NCBI RefSeq assembly: GCF_000499845.2
Contig: NC_023749.2
Span: 21,633,693-21,697,692, forward strand
Reading direction: 5' to 3'
Source of the DNA: Phaseolus vulgaris
Lineage: Eukaryota > Streptophyta > Magnoliopsida > Fabales > Fabaceae
DNA: 64,000 bases
The number at the start of each line of letters is the position of its first letter. Position 1 is the stretch's first letter. Shown piece by piece: positions 1-9,439 of this stretch. The position numbers were made by a program, and so were the translations under genes. The notes beneath the pieces are model-generated. The model saw only the letters and a list, made by a program, of their open reading frames with translations, had not been told where the DNA came from and did not search any database.

Positions 1-2143
1 TTTTGTGAGCAAGGTGTTGCAGGGCCCAGAAACGAGATATCAGGCCCTGGAGAAGGCTGCGCTGGCTGTGGTGTTTTCGGCGAGGAGGTTGCGCCACTAC
101 TTCCACAGCTTCACGATACTGGTGATGACTGACCTGCCCATCCAGAAGGTCTTAAAGAAACCTGACGTTGCAGGAAGAATGGTGAAGTGGGCAGTGGAGT
201 TGTCAGAATTTGACATTAAATATGAGCCCCGAGGCCCGATCAAGGGGCAAATCTTTGCAGATTTCGTAGTCGAGCTCTCATCGGAGGCGACGCGGGTGGA
301 AGGAGATGACTTCCGTTGGGTACTCTCGGTGGATGGATCATCGAACCAGCAGGGTAGCGGTGCTGGAGTAATATTGGAAGGACCCAACGGCGTGCTGATC
401 GAACAATCGTTGAGATTCGCCTTCAAAGCCAGCAACAATCAAGCAGAGTATGAGGCGCTGATCGCCGGGATTCTGCTGGCCAAGGAAATGCGAGCCAGGG
501 TGCTGATGGCTAAGAGTGACTCGCTGCTAGTCACAGGGCAAGTAACAGGCGAGTTCCAGGCTAAAGATCCACAAATGGCGGCTTACTTGGCGTATGTGCA
601 GGAGTTGAAGAGTTCCTTTGCCTCTTTTGAAGTGGTCCATGTGCCCCGAGAACAGAATGCCCGAGCTGACTTGCTTGCTAAGCTCGCCAGTTCAGGCAAG
701 GGGGGTAGGCAGAGGACGGTGATTCAAGAAACTCTGAAGACGCCGAGGGCATTTGTAGCAGATCACCTGGTCCTTCAGATAAGCAGGTCGACGGAGAGAG
801 CAGCGAGAAGCCACAAGTCTTTGACGCAAGAAACTCTGAGATCGCCGAAAGTTAGAGCTTGTCGAGGAGAGAAGGTGGACGTGATGCAGGTCTGCGCCAC
901 CCATGAGCCAGACACTTGGATAACACAGTACAAGCGGTGCCTGGCAGATGGCCTCCTCCCGCTAGATCCAACAGAAGCTAGGAAGGTAAAGAAAAATTCC
1001 AGCAAGTATACATTGATTGATGGCGAGCTGTACAGGTTTGGGTTCACTCACCCACTCCTGGAATGTATACACGGCGAGAAGTGCACGAGAATTATGGCAG
1101 AGCTCCACGAAGGAATATGTGGAAGTCACGTCGGGGGTCGAGCTCTGGCCGTGAGGACTCTCCGTGCAGGCTACTATTGGCCATCCATGAGAGAAGATTG
1201 CAAGAAGTATGCCCAATGCTGTAAACAGTGCCAGCAGCACGCCGATTGGCATAAGGCACCTCCCGAGGAGTTGAAGTCGATCTATAGCCCTTGGCCGTTT
1301 CATACTTGGGGAATCGACATCCTGGGACCTTTTCCACTGGCGATCAGGCAGATGAAGTACTTGGTGGTGGCGATTGAGTACTTCACCAAGTGGATTGAAG
1401 CAGAACCAGTGGCCCAGATCACCGCACACAAGATCGAAGGCTTTGTATGGAAGAACATCGTGTGCCGGTTTGGAGTGCCTAAGCGCCTGGTGTCAGATAA
1501 TGGGACTCAGTTTGCAAGCCACCTGTTGAAGAAGCTTTGTGAAGGGGTTGGAATTCAGCAAGTGTTTGCATCCGTCGAGCACCCTCAGACGAATGGCCAG
1601 GCGGAATCAGCTAATCGGGTGTTGTTGAGAGGTTTGAAGAGAAGGCTTGAGAAAGCCAAGGGAAGTTGGGTTGAGGAGGTGCCCCGTATAGTCTGGGCGT
1701 ACCACACCACCGAGCAGTCCGGAACCCATGAGACCCCGTTTAGCTTGGTCTATGGGTGTGACGCCATGATTCCGGTGGAGATCCAGGAAAGCTCGCCGAG
1801 ATTCCAGAACTTCGTAGAGGAAGACTCGAATGAAGAGAGAAGGCTGAACCTGGATCTGCTGGATGAAGTCAGGGAGGAGGCAAGGCTGAAGGCTGAGGCG
1901 GTGAAAAGAAGGGTCGAGCGAAGGTACAATTCTAAGGTGATGCCAAGACAGTTTAGAGAAGGCGATCTGGTGATGAGGAAGGCCCACCAGTACGAGATGG
2001 AGAATAAACTATCACCCAAGTGGACTGGACCGTTCAGAATAACCGAGGCGCTCGGGAACGGAGCCTACCGCTTAGAGACGCTGGAAGGAGGGGCGATTCC
2101 TCGCACCTGGAATGCCACACACCTGAAGTTGTACTATAGTTAA
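1..2143 (+). CDS. Tat pol C-terminal part: RNase H, second RNase H, integrase
   Basis: This is the end of a gag-pol polyprotein, open from the window edge to the TAA at 2143; its start lies upstream. Residues here count from the GTG at base 5. Residues 1 to about 90 are the end of the RT-linked RNase H. The second, archaeal-like RNase H follows with all four acidic residues: D110 (SVDGSS), E148 (QAEYEA), D172 (KSDSLL) and D222 (NARADLL). Integrase has an HHCC finger (HEGICGSH to CKQC) and the catalytic triad D438, D498, E534; the 35-residue spacing between the last two is canonical. A GPY/F-type end (KWTGPFRI) closes it, with last residues LKLYYS. Unlike the matching part of T3, no stop or frameshift is visible. 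The domains would degrade template RNA and insert cDNA into the genome. Whether the missing 5' half is intact cannot be seen. Confidence 0.93.
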   Translation, partial: FVSKVLQGPETRYQALEKAALAVVFSARRLRHYFHSFTILVMTDLPIQKVLKKPDVAGRMVKWAVELSEFDIKYEPRGPIKGQIFADFVVELSSEATRVEGDDFRWVLSVDGSSNQQGSGAGVILEGPNGVLIEQSLRFAFKASNNQAEYEALIAGILLAKEMRARVLMAKSDSLLVTGQVTGEFQAKDPQMAAYLAYVQELKSSFASFEVVHVPREQNARADLLAKLASSGKGGRQRTVIQETLKTPRAFVADHLVLQISRSTERAARSHKSLTQETLRSPKVRACRGEKVDVMQVCATHEPDTWITQYKRCLADGLLPLDPTEARKVKKNSSKYTLIDGELYRFGFTHPLLECIHGEKCTRIMAELHEGICGSHVGGRALAVRTLRAGYYWPSMREDCKKYAQCCKQCQQHADWHKAPPEELKSIYSPWPFHTWGIDILGPFPLAIRQMKYLVVAIEYFTKWIEAEPVAQITAHKIEGFVWKNIVCRFGVPKRLVSDNGTQFASHLLKKLCEGVGIQQVFASVEHPQTNGQAESANRVLLRGLKRRLEKAKGSWVEEVPRIVWAYHTTEQSGTHETPFSLVYGCDAMIPVEIQESSPRFQNFVEEDSNEERRLNLDLLDEVREEARLKAEAVKRRVERRYNSKVMPRQFREGDLVMRKAHQYEMENKLSPKWTGPFRITEALGNGAYRLETLEGGAIPRTWNATHLKLYYS

Positions 2144-2398
2144 GAGCTTTGTAAGTAAAGACAAACACAAATGTTGTATTATAATGTCTCTGTTAAAACA
2201 GTTTCAAGGGGGCGCTCTTTTTTCCCTAAGGAGGGTTTTTAATGAGGCCACCCAATAAAAGAAGAGTTTTCGAAGTATAAGGTGTTTCCAGATTGCATGT
2301 GTGCTATTTTCGAAAGTTTGAAGAAAGACCTTGTCATTTGTACATGATTTGAGGCAAGAAAATATATATATCGCGTGCTTTCTAAAAAGTTTTAAAGT

Positions 2399-2529
2399 CC
2401 TCATCGTTTTTCGGCGATTAGAGGCACCAGTTAAGTTTTAAAGTCCTCATCGTTTTTCGGCGATTAGAGGCACCAGTTAAGTTTTGAGTCCTCATCGTTT
2501 ATTGGCGATCGGAGGCACCAGTTAAAGAC
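2399..2529 (+). repeat. Tandem repeat, three units of about 46 bp
   Basis: The unit starts CCTCATCG and ends in CACCAGTTAAG plus a T-rich tail. Starts at 2399, 2445 and 2490 give periods of 46 and 45 bp. Each unit holds nested complementary words (CCTC with GAGG, ATCG with CGAT) that could fold into a small hairpin. T3 has four related units from 61782. Confidence 0.85.
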
Positions 2530-2960
2530 CTCCTCGCCGTTGAGCGAGTGCAGGCGAGAAAGAGGAAAAGTCCTCCGTGTTTCTGGGAGCGAGAAGATGT
2601 AACTCCCGGGGCAACGTAGAGGCAAGTTAAAGACCTCCTCGCCGTTGAGCGGGTGCAGGCGAGAAAGGTCCTCAGTGCATCCAGGGGGGAGGAGATGTAC
2701 ATCCTGGGCAAGTTGAGGCACCGGATAAAGTCCTTATCGCCGTTGTGCGAGCCAAGGCCAATTAAAGACCTCCTCGCCGCTGAGCGAGTGCAGGCGAGAG
2801 AAAGAAAAGATCCTCAGTGCATCCAGGGGGAGGAGATGTACACCCTGGGCAAGTTGAGGCATCAAATAAAGTCCTTCTCGCCGTTGTGCGAGCTCAGGCG
2901 AGTTAAAGACCTTCTCGCTTATATGCGGGTATAGGCAAGATAAAATCCTTCTCGTCTTGA
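2530..2960 (+). repeat. Degenerate tandem repeats of about 60-130 bp in the Tat 3' region
   Basis: The block repeats a core that reads CTCGC, a short spacer, then GCGAG, followed by a G-rich phrase with GGAGGAGATGTA. Cores lie near 2530, 2635, 2735, 2770, 2877 and 2910. Each core is a 5-bp-stem hairpin. Units vary in length and are not perfect copies. The same family of units is at 61955-62470 in T3 with a different arrangement. Confidence 0.75.
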
Positions 2961-3490
2961 ACGAGTTCAGGTATGGCGAAGAGGGCGGAAGAAGCTTGAA
3001 AGGTGGCTAAGGTAGGTTCGAAGAGAACGCCTAGCCAGCCGGTCTTCAGCTCTGAAGTTCAGGGGGGTAAAGGAAGATCCCAAAGGGCATTTCTGCCCCA
3101 GATAAAGAAATGACTGCCAAAGCATGAGGCTGGGAAAAGCTGGTGTTACCAAGAGGTTTTGGCGATCGGGAAAAGTTCAAACGACGGCGAGAAGGTTGAA
3201 AGACTTGTTTGATAAAGCAGGTCGAATGGGACGCTGTTTGAACTGATGATTGAGTTACAGTTCGTTGCTTGGAAACTTTTCTTATGATCAGGTTAGTGCC
3301 TCAAGGGTACAAGTTGTTTAAAGCGATTGTTGCTTAAGTTTGAATCGGCTCGAAGCAGTTACGCCAAAGGTCGTGTTTGCAAAATCACTAAGTTAAACTC
3401 GGCAAAGTTAAACATACAAAGAAGGTAAAAGTGCTCAAAAGAAGTCAGAAGAAAGAATATCCAAGTTTCGCTATTGAAATAAGTAACTGT

Positions 3491-6172
3491 TCAAGACACA
3501 TATGCAAGAGTTTTTACAAGGTGAATACAAGTGAATTTATAAAGAAGCAGATGGGGTGGAATTGATGAGCCTTCGGCGGGAACGACTTTTCCATCTACTA
3601 CTTCGTTGTTTAACGACACCATGCTGAGGTCGAGATCAAGGAATAGGCATGCGAATTGCTCCCGAGCGGCTTCGAATCCAGCAGTCAGAATCTGAGCAGA
3701 ATTTAGCTTAAGTTCTTCAAACTGCCCTTGAAGTCCTCCAACCTGTTCTTTGAGCTCCTTGTTCTGCTGCCCCTGCTCTTCAACCTGTTTTTGGAGTTGT
3801 TTGTTGGTCTCTTGAGCATGAAGAAGGTCGTTAGTAACCTTCTTGGATTCTGTTTGAGCTTGGGCCAACTCGGCAGCCATCTTCCTTTTCTCCTTGTTTG
3901 CCTCGGCGAGATCAGCCATGGCGTCGTCCCTCGCTTTTTCAACTTGCCCAAGTAGCTTCTCGCGATCAATCGACCTCTGCTCCAGCTTTTGCACCCTGGC
4001 GGCGTCAGCTTGAATGTGAGCCTCCAGGTCGCTCGCCTTGGTGCGCAGAGGCACGATCTTGCTTTCTAGTTCAACTTTCTCTTGGGCAAGTTCGTGGACT
4101 TTGCGGCGAAGGTCGGCAGCTTCCTTGCGCGCCAGCCTAAGCTCGGTACTCAGGGCATCCTCTACTCGAGAGTGTTCCATTTCCGCGAGCGTCAGGCTGA
4201 ATGACACCTTCTCCACCTCAACCTTCATAGTGCTATTTTCGGTCTTGAGGTTGTAGAGATCGTCTTGAAGCCTCCTGGTGGAGCTCTCCACAGCCCTCGT
4301 TATGATTGATGGGATATCCTCTGCTATGGTTTTGAGTTTGGCAGTCAGAGGTTCCCACATCCTTGTGACTTCAAGGGAAAGGTTGGATGCCTGGAGAGGC
4401 GCCAGGGGGGCTTGTGGAGGGTTCTCGCCGCCACCTTCCTTAGCAGGGTTTTCAATGTTTGCTTCCTGGCGTGGCGACGCGACCGGGGACTCGGTAATTA
4501 GAATTGGGGAGGTGTGAGCAACCTCATTCCCGGTCGGAACGTTCTCTACAGCTGAAGCATTTGAAGGAGGGCCCCCTCCAGCTGAGATATGGGGCGTAGA
4601 GGCACTTGGGGGGTCCTCCAGAAAGTTTGGCTCTTGAGCCTCGACTGCTGGTGGCGCAGTGGCCAGTGGAGTTGCTTGGACTGGTGGTGAAGGGGCTCGT
4701 GGTGTTGGCGATGAGGGAGGAGGAGCAGGTGTTGATGGTGGTGTTGAAGCTGGAAGAGGGGGTGGGGCAGGTGGAGAAGGTGGTGCCACCCTTTTCCTCT
4801 TTTTAACGAGGCCATCCTCAGTGACCTCGTCGTCCTCTTCCTCCTCCTCTTGGACAACTTGGGGGGCTTTTCGCTTTGGCCTTTTAAGGACCAGTTTCTT
4901 TCGTTGGGTGGGCTCCTTAGGCAGTGATCGCCCATGAATGATGGCCTTCTCGACCGCCGAGTTGGGCACCGTCTGGGAACCGGTCGCCAACCCGTGGTTG
5001 CGGGCGAGCGCCTTCAAGTCAGCGAGCATGTTCTTACCCAACATGGTATCTGCATGGAACGAAAGTGCATGAGTTAGCTCCAAGGGGAAAAAAGATTAGT
5101 GTACAAGGCAATGAGACAGCAAAAACAGGCATATGCAGAAAAGATAAAACCAAAGTCTTGTGTGTGTCGCACAAGACGCCCAGAAACAATATCAGAAGCA
5201 ATGTCAAGACAAGAGTGTAGCGTCCTGACCTATTTGGAATTCCAACTGGTCCTCAAAGAACTCCAAGGAAATCAGGGTGGGGGTCAAGAATGTTATGTGG
5301 GCATCTGCCACCCTCTTCCAGAATAGGCAAAGGTCTCGGTCCAAAGCTCCCATGCTATCAGGACTTCTGGGCCTCCTGAAGCAGCTCTTGGACTCCTTTT
5401 TCCCCTTGTCCACCCAGTACAAGGGGAAACCGTCGAGAAGGGAAGTGTCTTTGTCATTTGCGCGAACCTGGATGAACTTCCCCTTCCAATCCTTGTACGA
5501 CTGCTGGAAGATGGTGAAAATGGATCTCCCAGCAATGGCATTCAGGCTGACCCACAGGCGATCTCCTGGGTGCTTGGCCTCAAACAGGAATAAAAACACG
5601 TCCACTGACGCGGGCAACCCCAGGTGGGCGCACGTTATCTCGAAAGCTCGGACAAACGCCCAGCTGTTGGGGTGAAGCTGGGCGGCAGCGATGTTGAGCT
5701 CGGTTAAGAGTTCCCTCTAAAATCGAGTAAGAGGGAACCTGAGTTTGACCTTCTTGAAGAAAGTGGTGTAGACGAAGCAGAAGGGCCCGTCGGCGCTCAC
5801 TTTATCATCGGCGCACACTGGCAGAGCGGCGGGGCAAGGCAGCACCATCATTCTCTCATCGTGCTCCTTGTGAAACGATTGGTGGGCCTCGTCCCCATTG
5901 GTCAATCGCAGAACCGCTCCCGCAGTGTTCACCGACGAGGTTTCCTTTAAGAGGGTTGGGTTAGCCCATGGGTATAAAGCCTTGAAGTCTGGCAGAGGGA
6001 TGGGGGCTCCTCCAGCGTTTGGTGGAGTCGTCTGGGCCAGAGCGGTTTGGGAAGACGCAGGCCTCACAGCCTGCGAAGAGGGAGCACCACGAACTTGCGT
6101 TGAGTCGTGTGCTTGTGAAGGAGGGTTTCGCGCTGATGGAGGGGGGTTCGGGGTAATCTTGGTGCGAGTCAT
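3491..6172 (-). pseudogene. Tat antisense gene: plant transposase-like domain plus coiled-coil tail
   Basis: This gene lies opposite to pol. I read two coding exons, 6172-5230 and 5049-3491, joined by a predicted 180-bp intron that keeps the frame; the coding total would be 834 codons with the stop. I prefer the start at 6172 (MTRTK) because an intron-acceptor-like sequence ending TTTGCAG lies just upstream. The first exon is Pro/Ser-rich, then carries a globular domain (LHPNSWAFVRAFE, then DGFPLYW) like the 'putative gypsy-type transposon' domain common in plant proteins. The second exon has Arg/Lys clusters (RKKLVLKRPKRK, KKRKR), an acidic run, a long Pro-rich stretch and about 200 residues of heptad coiled coil. 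The basic clusters suggest nuclear entry. One in-frame TAG at 5719-5717 (codon 152) breaks it. The role of such antisense ORFs is not established. I do not know a function. Confidence 0.7.
5050..5229 (-). other. Predicted intron of the Tat antisense gene
   Basis: On the minus strand the donor is ATAG|GTCAGG (cut after 5230) and the acceptor is CCATGCAG|AT (cut after 5050). A CTAAC branch-point-like word lies about 25-30 bp before the acceptor, with a pyrimidine-rich run nearby. Both flanking frames are open and join in phase: the split codon uses base 5230 plus 5049-5048. Without splicing, the upstream frame stops at 5204. No transcript evidence is available here. Confidence 0.6.
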
Positions 6173-6752
6173 GGTAGCAACTGCAAAGGAAGAAGAAAGA
6201 GAAAGAATAATAATCAGGAGGGTTACAAAGGCTGACTCGATCATAGAAGGAAGGTGAAAGACGAACGAATGTGAGTTCGTTGCGACGATCGACAAAGCCC
6301 TAAGTTACGCAGAAGGAGAAATGGAAAAACAGCCCACAGCGTATGCACCAGACAGTTACAGGATGATGCGAATCGGTGAAAATGCAAGGGAACCCAGCAG
6401 ATGAAGGAAAGTAGTTACCTTTCGATGATCAGGAAAACGTTGAAGGGAGGTGGTGATCTAGAGCGTCGAGGAACGTCGAGAGCTTTCGCAGAAGGAAATG
6501 AGAGCGTATGCAAGTGTGAAGAAAGTGATGGAACAGTAGGAGCGTAAGAGGTTTAAGGGTTTTCGAAATAAGTTTTGGAAGCACTAACGGCAGATGAAGA
6601 GAGCCGTTGATGAAGCCACGTGTCGAGCGATCGGTGAAGGGTTTGGTGGAGCGTCAGAGCAGCAGAAAGTACGATCGCTTGGAATTCTGCGTCAGTGCCA
6701 CATAGATCGGTGTTGACGAGGGCTCTTTCAATCTTTTCGCTAGACAAGTCTT
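6173..6752 (-). other. Upstream region of the antisense gene
   Basis: No convincing protein is encoded here. On the minus strand a long pyrimidine tract ends in TTTGCAG at about 6180, eight bases before the chosen ATG, so the region may hold a 5' UTR intron and the antisense promoter. An open stretch of 64 codons (6747-6553) has no recognisable domain. The region joins abruptly to LTR sequence at about 6753. Confidence 0.4.
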
Positions 6753-7214
6753 CGCACTCCTAAGTTAGCTATGCACTGGGCAGTACCATGCATAAGTAAC
6801 TTAGCCAAAATAAGAGTAGAAGCAGCGCCAGGTCAGGGAGCCTCCAGATGATGGCACGTGTACAGTTGGATGCGAGCCACGTGTCCAGGTCTGTAACTGC
6901 CAGGAGAGAGAAAACCACCAAGTATATAAGAGTTCTTAACAGATTTTCTAAGGTACGCGCGTTCAGTTCATACACTTTACGCTTGCAGAGTGACAGAGCT
7001 GTTTGTGAGAGAGAGTTTGCACGGTTCCAGTTCTTAGTATTTGGTGATACCGTCACTGACTTGAGCGTCGGAGTGCGATCGGCCGCAGCGGCGCCGTGTC
7101 GTTTCTTTGCAGGTTCTTGAGATAGATCCAGAGGAGGAACGAAAGTGAGAAGCGGCGCGCACGTCGATCCTTTGACGAGGCATTCTCCAGCGCTCCGGTC
7201 AACAGGCAGGATCA
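6753..7214 (+). mobile_element. T1 3' LTR, missing its first part
   Basis: Homology to the T3 LTR begins at CGCACTCC (6753) and runs to the terminal GGATCA at 7214, giving 462 bp. The T3 LTR has about 330 bp more at its start, beginning TGTACCGCCC. That part of U3 is absent here, so T1's 3' LTR was truncated or deleted at its junction with the internal region. Confidence 0.85.
6855..6929 (+). promoter_or_regulatory. LTR promoter: two CACGTG boxes and a TATA box
   Basis: CACGTG occurs at 6855-6860 and 6878-6883; the second reads ACGTGTC, the ABRE form bound by plant bZIP factors. TATATAA follows at 6923-6929. The same three elements with similar spacing are in every other LTR copy of this family in the window, which supports a real promoter. 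Confidence 0.65.
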
Positions 7215-8104
7215 GGGGCTTTAGTTAATTTAGCCTTCAAAGTTTGAAAAGCGTTTTCTTGCTCTTGTCCCCACTTAAAAACCACATCCTTCTTTACTAT
7301 GGCATTTAAAGGTGCGGCAATTGTACTAAAGTCTTTCACAAACCGCCTATAAAAACTAGCAAGGCCATGAAAGCTTCGTACTTCATTGACATTGGTGGGT
7401 GTAGGCCAATGTTGAATTGCTGCAACTTTTGTTTGATCTACATGCACCCCTTTATGACTAACCACAAACCCTAGGAAGTCTATATGATCTAATGCAAAGA
7501 AACATTTAGCATGGTTAGCATACAACTTCTCCTTCCTAAGGGTTTCTAGAACTTGTCTAACATGTGACTCATGATCTTCTAAGGACAAGCTATATATAAG
7601 AATATCATCAAAGTAAACCACAACAAACTTGCCAATGAATGCTCTTAAAACATGATGCATGAGTCGCATGAAGGTACTAGGAGCATTAGTCAAGCCAAAA
7701 GGCATGACCAACCACTCATATAAACCAAATTTGGTCTTAAAAGCGGTTTTCCATTCATCACCATGTTTAATTCGAATTTGATTGTAACCACTCTTAAGAT
7801 CAATTTTGGAAAATATTTTAGACCCATGTAATTCATCCAATAAGTCATCTAACCTAGGAATGGGATGCCTATATTTGATGGTGATGTTATTTATAGCGCG
7901 ACAATCCGTACACATCCTCCATGTCCCATCCTTTTTAGGGACAAGTATGACAGGCATAGCACATGGGCTCATGCTATCTTGAACCCACCCCTTAGCTAAT
8001 AATTCCTCAACTTGTCTTTGAATTTCTTTGGTCTCTTGGGGATTGGTCCTATACGCAGGGCGATTTGGTAAAGAAACCCCAGGCATGAAGTCTATTTGGT
8101 GTTA
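7215..8104 (-). pseudogene. Element A reverse transcriptase, N-terminal and central part
   Basis: The frame continues from the protease region but is preceded by an in-frame TAA at 8104-8102, after the words LPPLRGI. The RT core is clear: [37 protein letters not shown], and the catalytic YFDDILIYS. It continues through a thumb-like part ([12 protein letters not shown]) and the start of RNase H ([18 protein letters not shown]). It is cut at 7215 by the end of the T1 LTR, and the last few codons before the next stop come from that LTR. RNase H and integrase of A should lie beyond T1, left of the window. The visible RT core itself looks undamaged. Confidence 0.88.
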
Positions 8105-9330
8105 AATCCCTCTTAGAGGTGGTAAGCCTTTAGGAGGATCTTGAAACACATCTTCATATTCCTTTACCAAATGGTCCAAACATGTGGGACTATCCTTAGC
8201 CGACTCATATTCAATAGGTCTAGGAATAGCTAAAAAAATAGGCTTGTGAGTAACTATTACCTTTTGAACTTGTTGGGAAGATATGAGAAGGCTTCTTTTG
8301 GAATTTTTAATTTCTTTTTCTTTCTCTCTCTTTTCTCTCATTTTGACTTGGTCCTCATGTACCTCCTTTGGAGAGAGAGACTTGAGAATGACTTTGTGTC
8401 CATGGAAGTTAAAAGAAATTTTGTTGGTAAAGCCATCATGAAATTTTTTTCTATCAAATTGCCATGGCCTACCTAAAAGGATATGAGTAGCTTCCATTGG
8501 AACAACATCACACAAGACCTCATCTTTATATTTGCCAATGGAAAATGTAATGAGGACTTGTTTGTTCACTACTATCTCACCCACCTCACTCAACCATTGT
8601 AACTTGTAGGGCTTGGCATGAGAGATGGTAGGCAATCCAAGTTTGTCTACCACTCTTGTGCTTGCCACATTTGCACAACTCCCCCCATTCACAATCAAAG
8701 AGCAAACTCTATCATTAATAAGACACCTTGAATGAAAAATATTTTCTCTTTGAGTTTCATCAAAAGGTTTTAACACTTGTCCAAGCATGCGTCTTATTAC
8801 TAATAGGTCACCCTCATGTGGGCTTTCACTTTCACTCTCACTTGGGGATCTAGAAGGTGAGGAATGTCTAGAAGATTCGGACCCATGCTCACTACTATCT
8901 ACCCCATCATGCATATACATAGTTCGTTTAGTAGGGCAATTAGAAGCAATATGTCCATAGCTTAAACATTTAAAACACTTCTTACTAGACGATTTTTGTG
9001 GTGATTTAGGCCTAGCACTGGAAGTGGAAGGCTTAGACTCTCTAGGTTTGAAAGTAGAGTCCTTAGAAGGGATGTTTGAAAAAGAGTTTTTATTTTTCCA
9101 AGAAGAGTGGTAGTAGTTATCTTTAGAAGAATTTTTGAAAGCATTTTTCCTTGCAAGTTGATTTTCAATTTTGCTAGCAAGGTGCACCACATTTTCCAAA
9201 GAAGAATATTCTTGTAACTCTACCACGTCTTGAATATCCCTTCGAAGTCCACTCACAAACATAGCTATCTTAGCCTCCTCACTCTCATCCATATTAACTC
9301 GAATTAAAAGCGTGTCTAGTTGTTTAAAGT
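8105..9330 (-). pseudogene. Element A gag C-terminal part and protease
   Basis: This continues the gag frame from 14451 after T2. The first part completes the gag domain (SGLRRDIQDVVELQEYSSLE). A Ser/Lys-rich linker follows, then a CCHC zinc knuckle CFKCLSYGHIASNC at about 8977-8936, which would bind RNA in particles. The aspartic protease region reads NGGSCANVAS and later ATHILLGRPW. The expected active-site Asp is Asn here (codon 8689-8687), so the protease should be inactive. A Lys/Glu-rich segment leads to EYEDVFQDPPKGLPPLRG, the usual linker into RT, and then the TAA at 8104-8102. Confidence 0.85.
9326..9330 (+). repeat. Target-site duplication AAAGT, left copy (T2)
   Basis: AAAGT directly abuts the T2 end TGATCC. 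Its partner is at 14451-14455. Confidence 0.9.
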
Positions 9331-9439
9331 TGATCCTGCCTGTTGACCAACACGCTGGAGCTTTGCCTCGTCAAACTTGGATCGACGTATGCGCCGTGTT
9401 TGGCTCCGTCCTTCGCCGCGATCCACCTCAAGAACCTGC
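9331..9439 (-). mobile_element. T2 3' LTR remnant (last 109 bp)
   Basis: It matches the end of T2's own 5' LTR at 13567-13675 with two visible base differences (for example C against A near 9351). It joins pol at a 6-bp shared word, ACCTGC on the plus strand (9434-9439). Confidence 0.88.

Larger units (their letters stand above)
2144..3490 (+). other. T1 3' non-coding region between pol and the antisense gene
   Basis: I find no credible coding frame here. The stretch holds a G-rich tract just after pol (near 2208), then the tandem repeats annotated at 2399-2960, then about 500 bp of unique sequence. It aligns by eye with T3 61533-62990, so it belongs to the element and is not host DNA. Plant Tat elements are known for hypervariable 3' regions that gain tandem repeats. 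Confidence 0.75.
1..7214 (+). mobile_element. Tat-lineage Ty3/gypsy LTR retrotransposon copy T1, 3' part
   Basis: This is the 3' portion of a large LTR retrotransposon that enters from the left edge. In order it holds the end of pol (to 2143), a non-coding stretch with tandem repeats (2144-3490), an antisense gene (3491-6172), its upstream region, and a shortened 3' LTR ending in CA at 7214. The second RNase H domain and the antisense ORF between pol and the 3' LTR are traits of the plant Tat lineage (Ogre/Retand type). It is inserted in the RT gene of element A, which resumes at 7215. The expected 5-bp target duplication is GGGGC (7215-7219), but its partner lies outside the window. The right boundary is firm because the same LTR end occurs at 9331, 13567, 14741 and 55719. 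Confidence 0.9.

Noticed and set aside
2200..2222. Purine tract after pol (AAGGGGGCG) as the polypurine tract of T1
   Set aside because: The tract should sit directly before the 3' LTR, which is 4.5 kb away. It may be an internal primer site, but nothing here shows that.
4659..4937. Gly/Ser-rich plus-strand frame
   Set aside because: It is the complement of the Pro-rich and acidic codons of the antisense gene.
3491..6172. The antisense frames as an ordinary host gene captured between elements
   Set aside because: The same region follows pol in T3 at the same distance, so it belongs to the retrotransposon family.
6173..6295. Upstream start for the antisense gene at 6295, giving a hydrophobic N-terminus like a signal peptide
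   Set aside because: The hydrophobic part comes from a pyrimidine-rich stretch that ends in TTTGCAG, which looks like an intron acceptor. MTRTK at 6172 is the better start.
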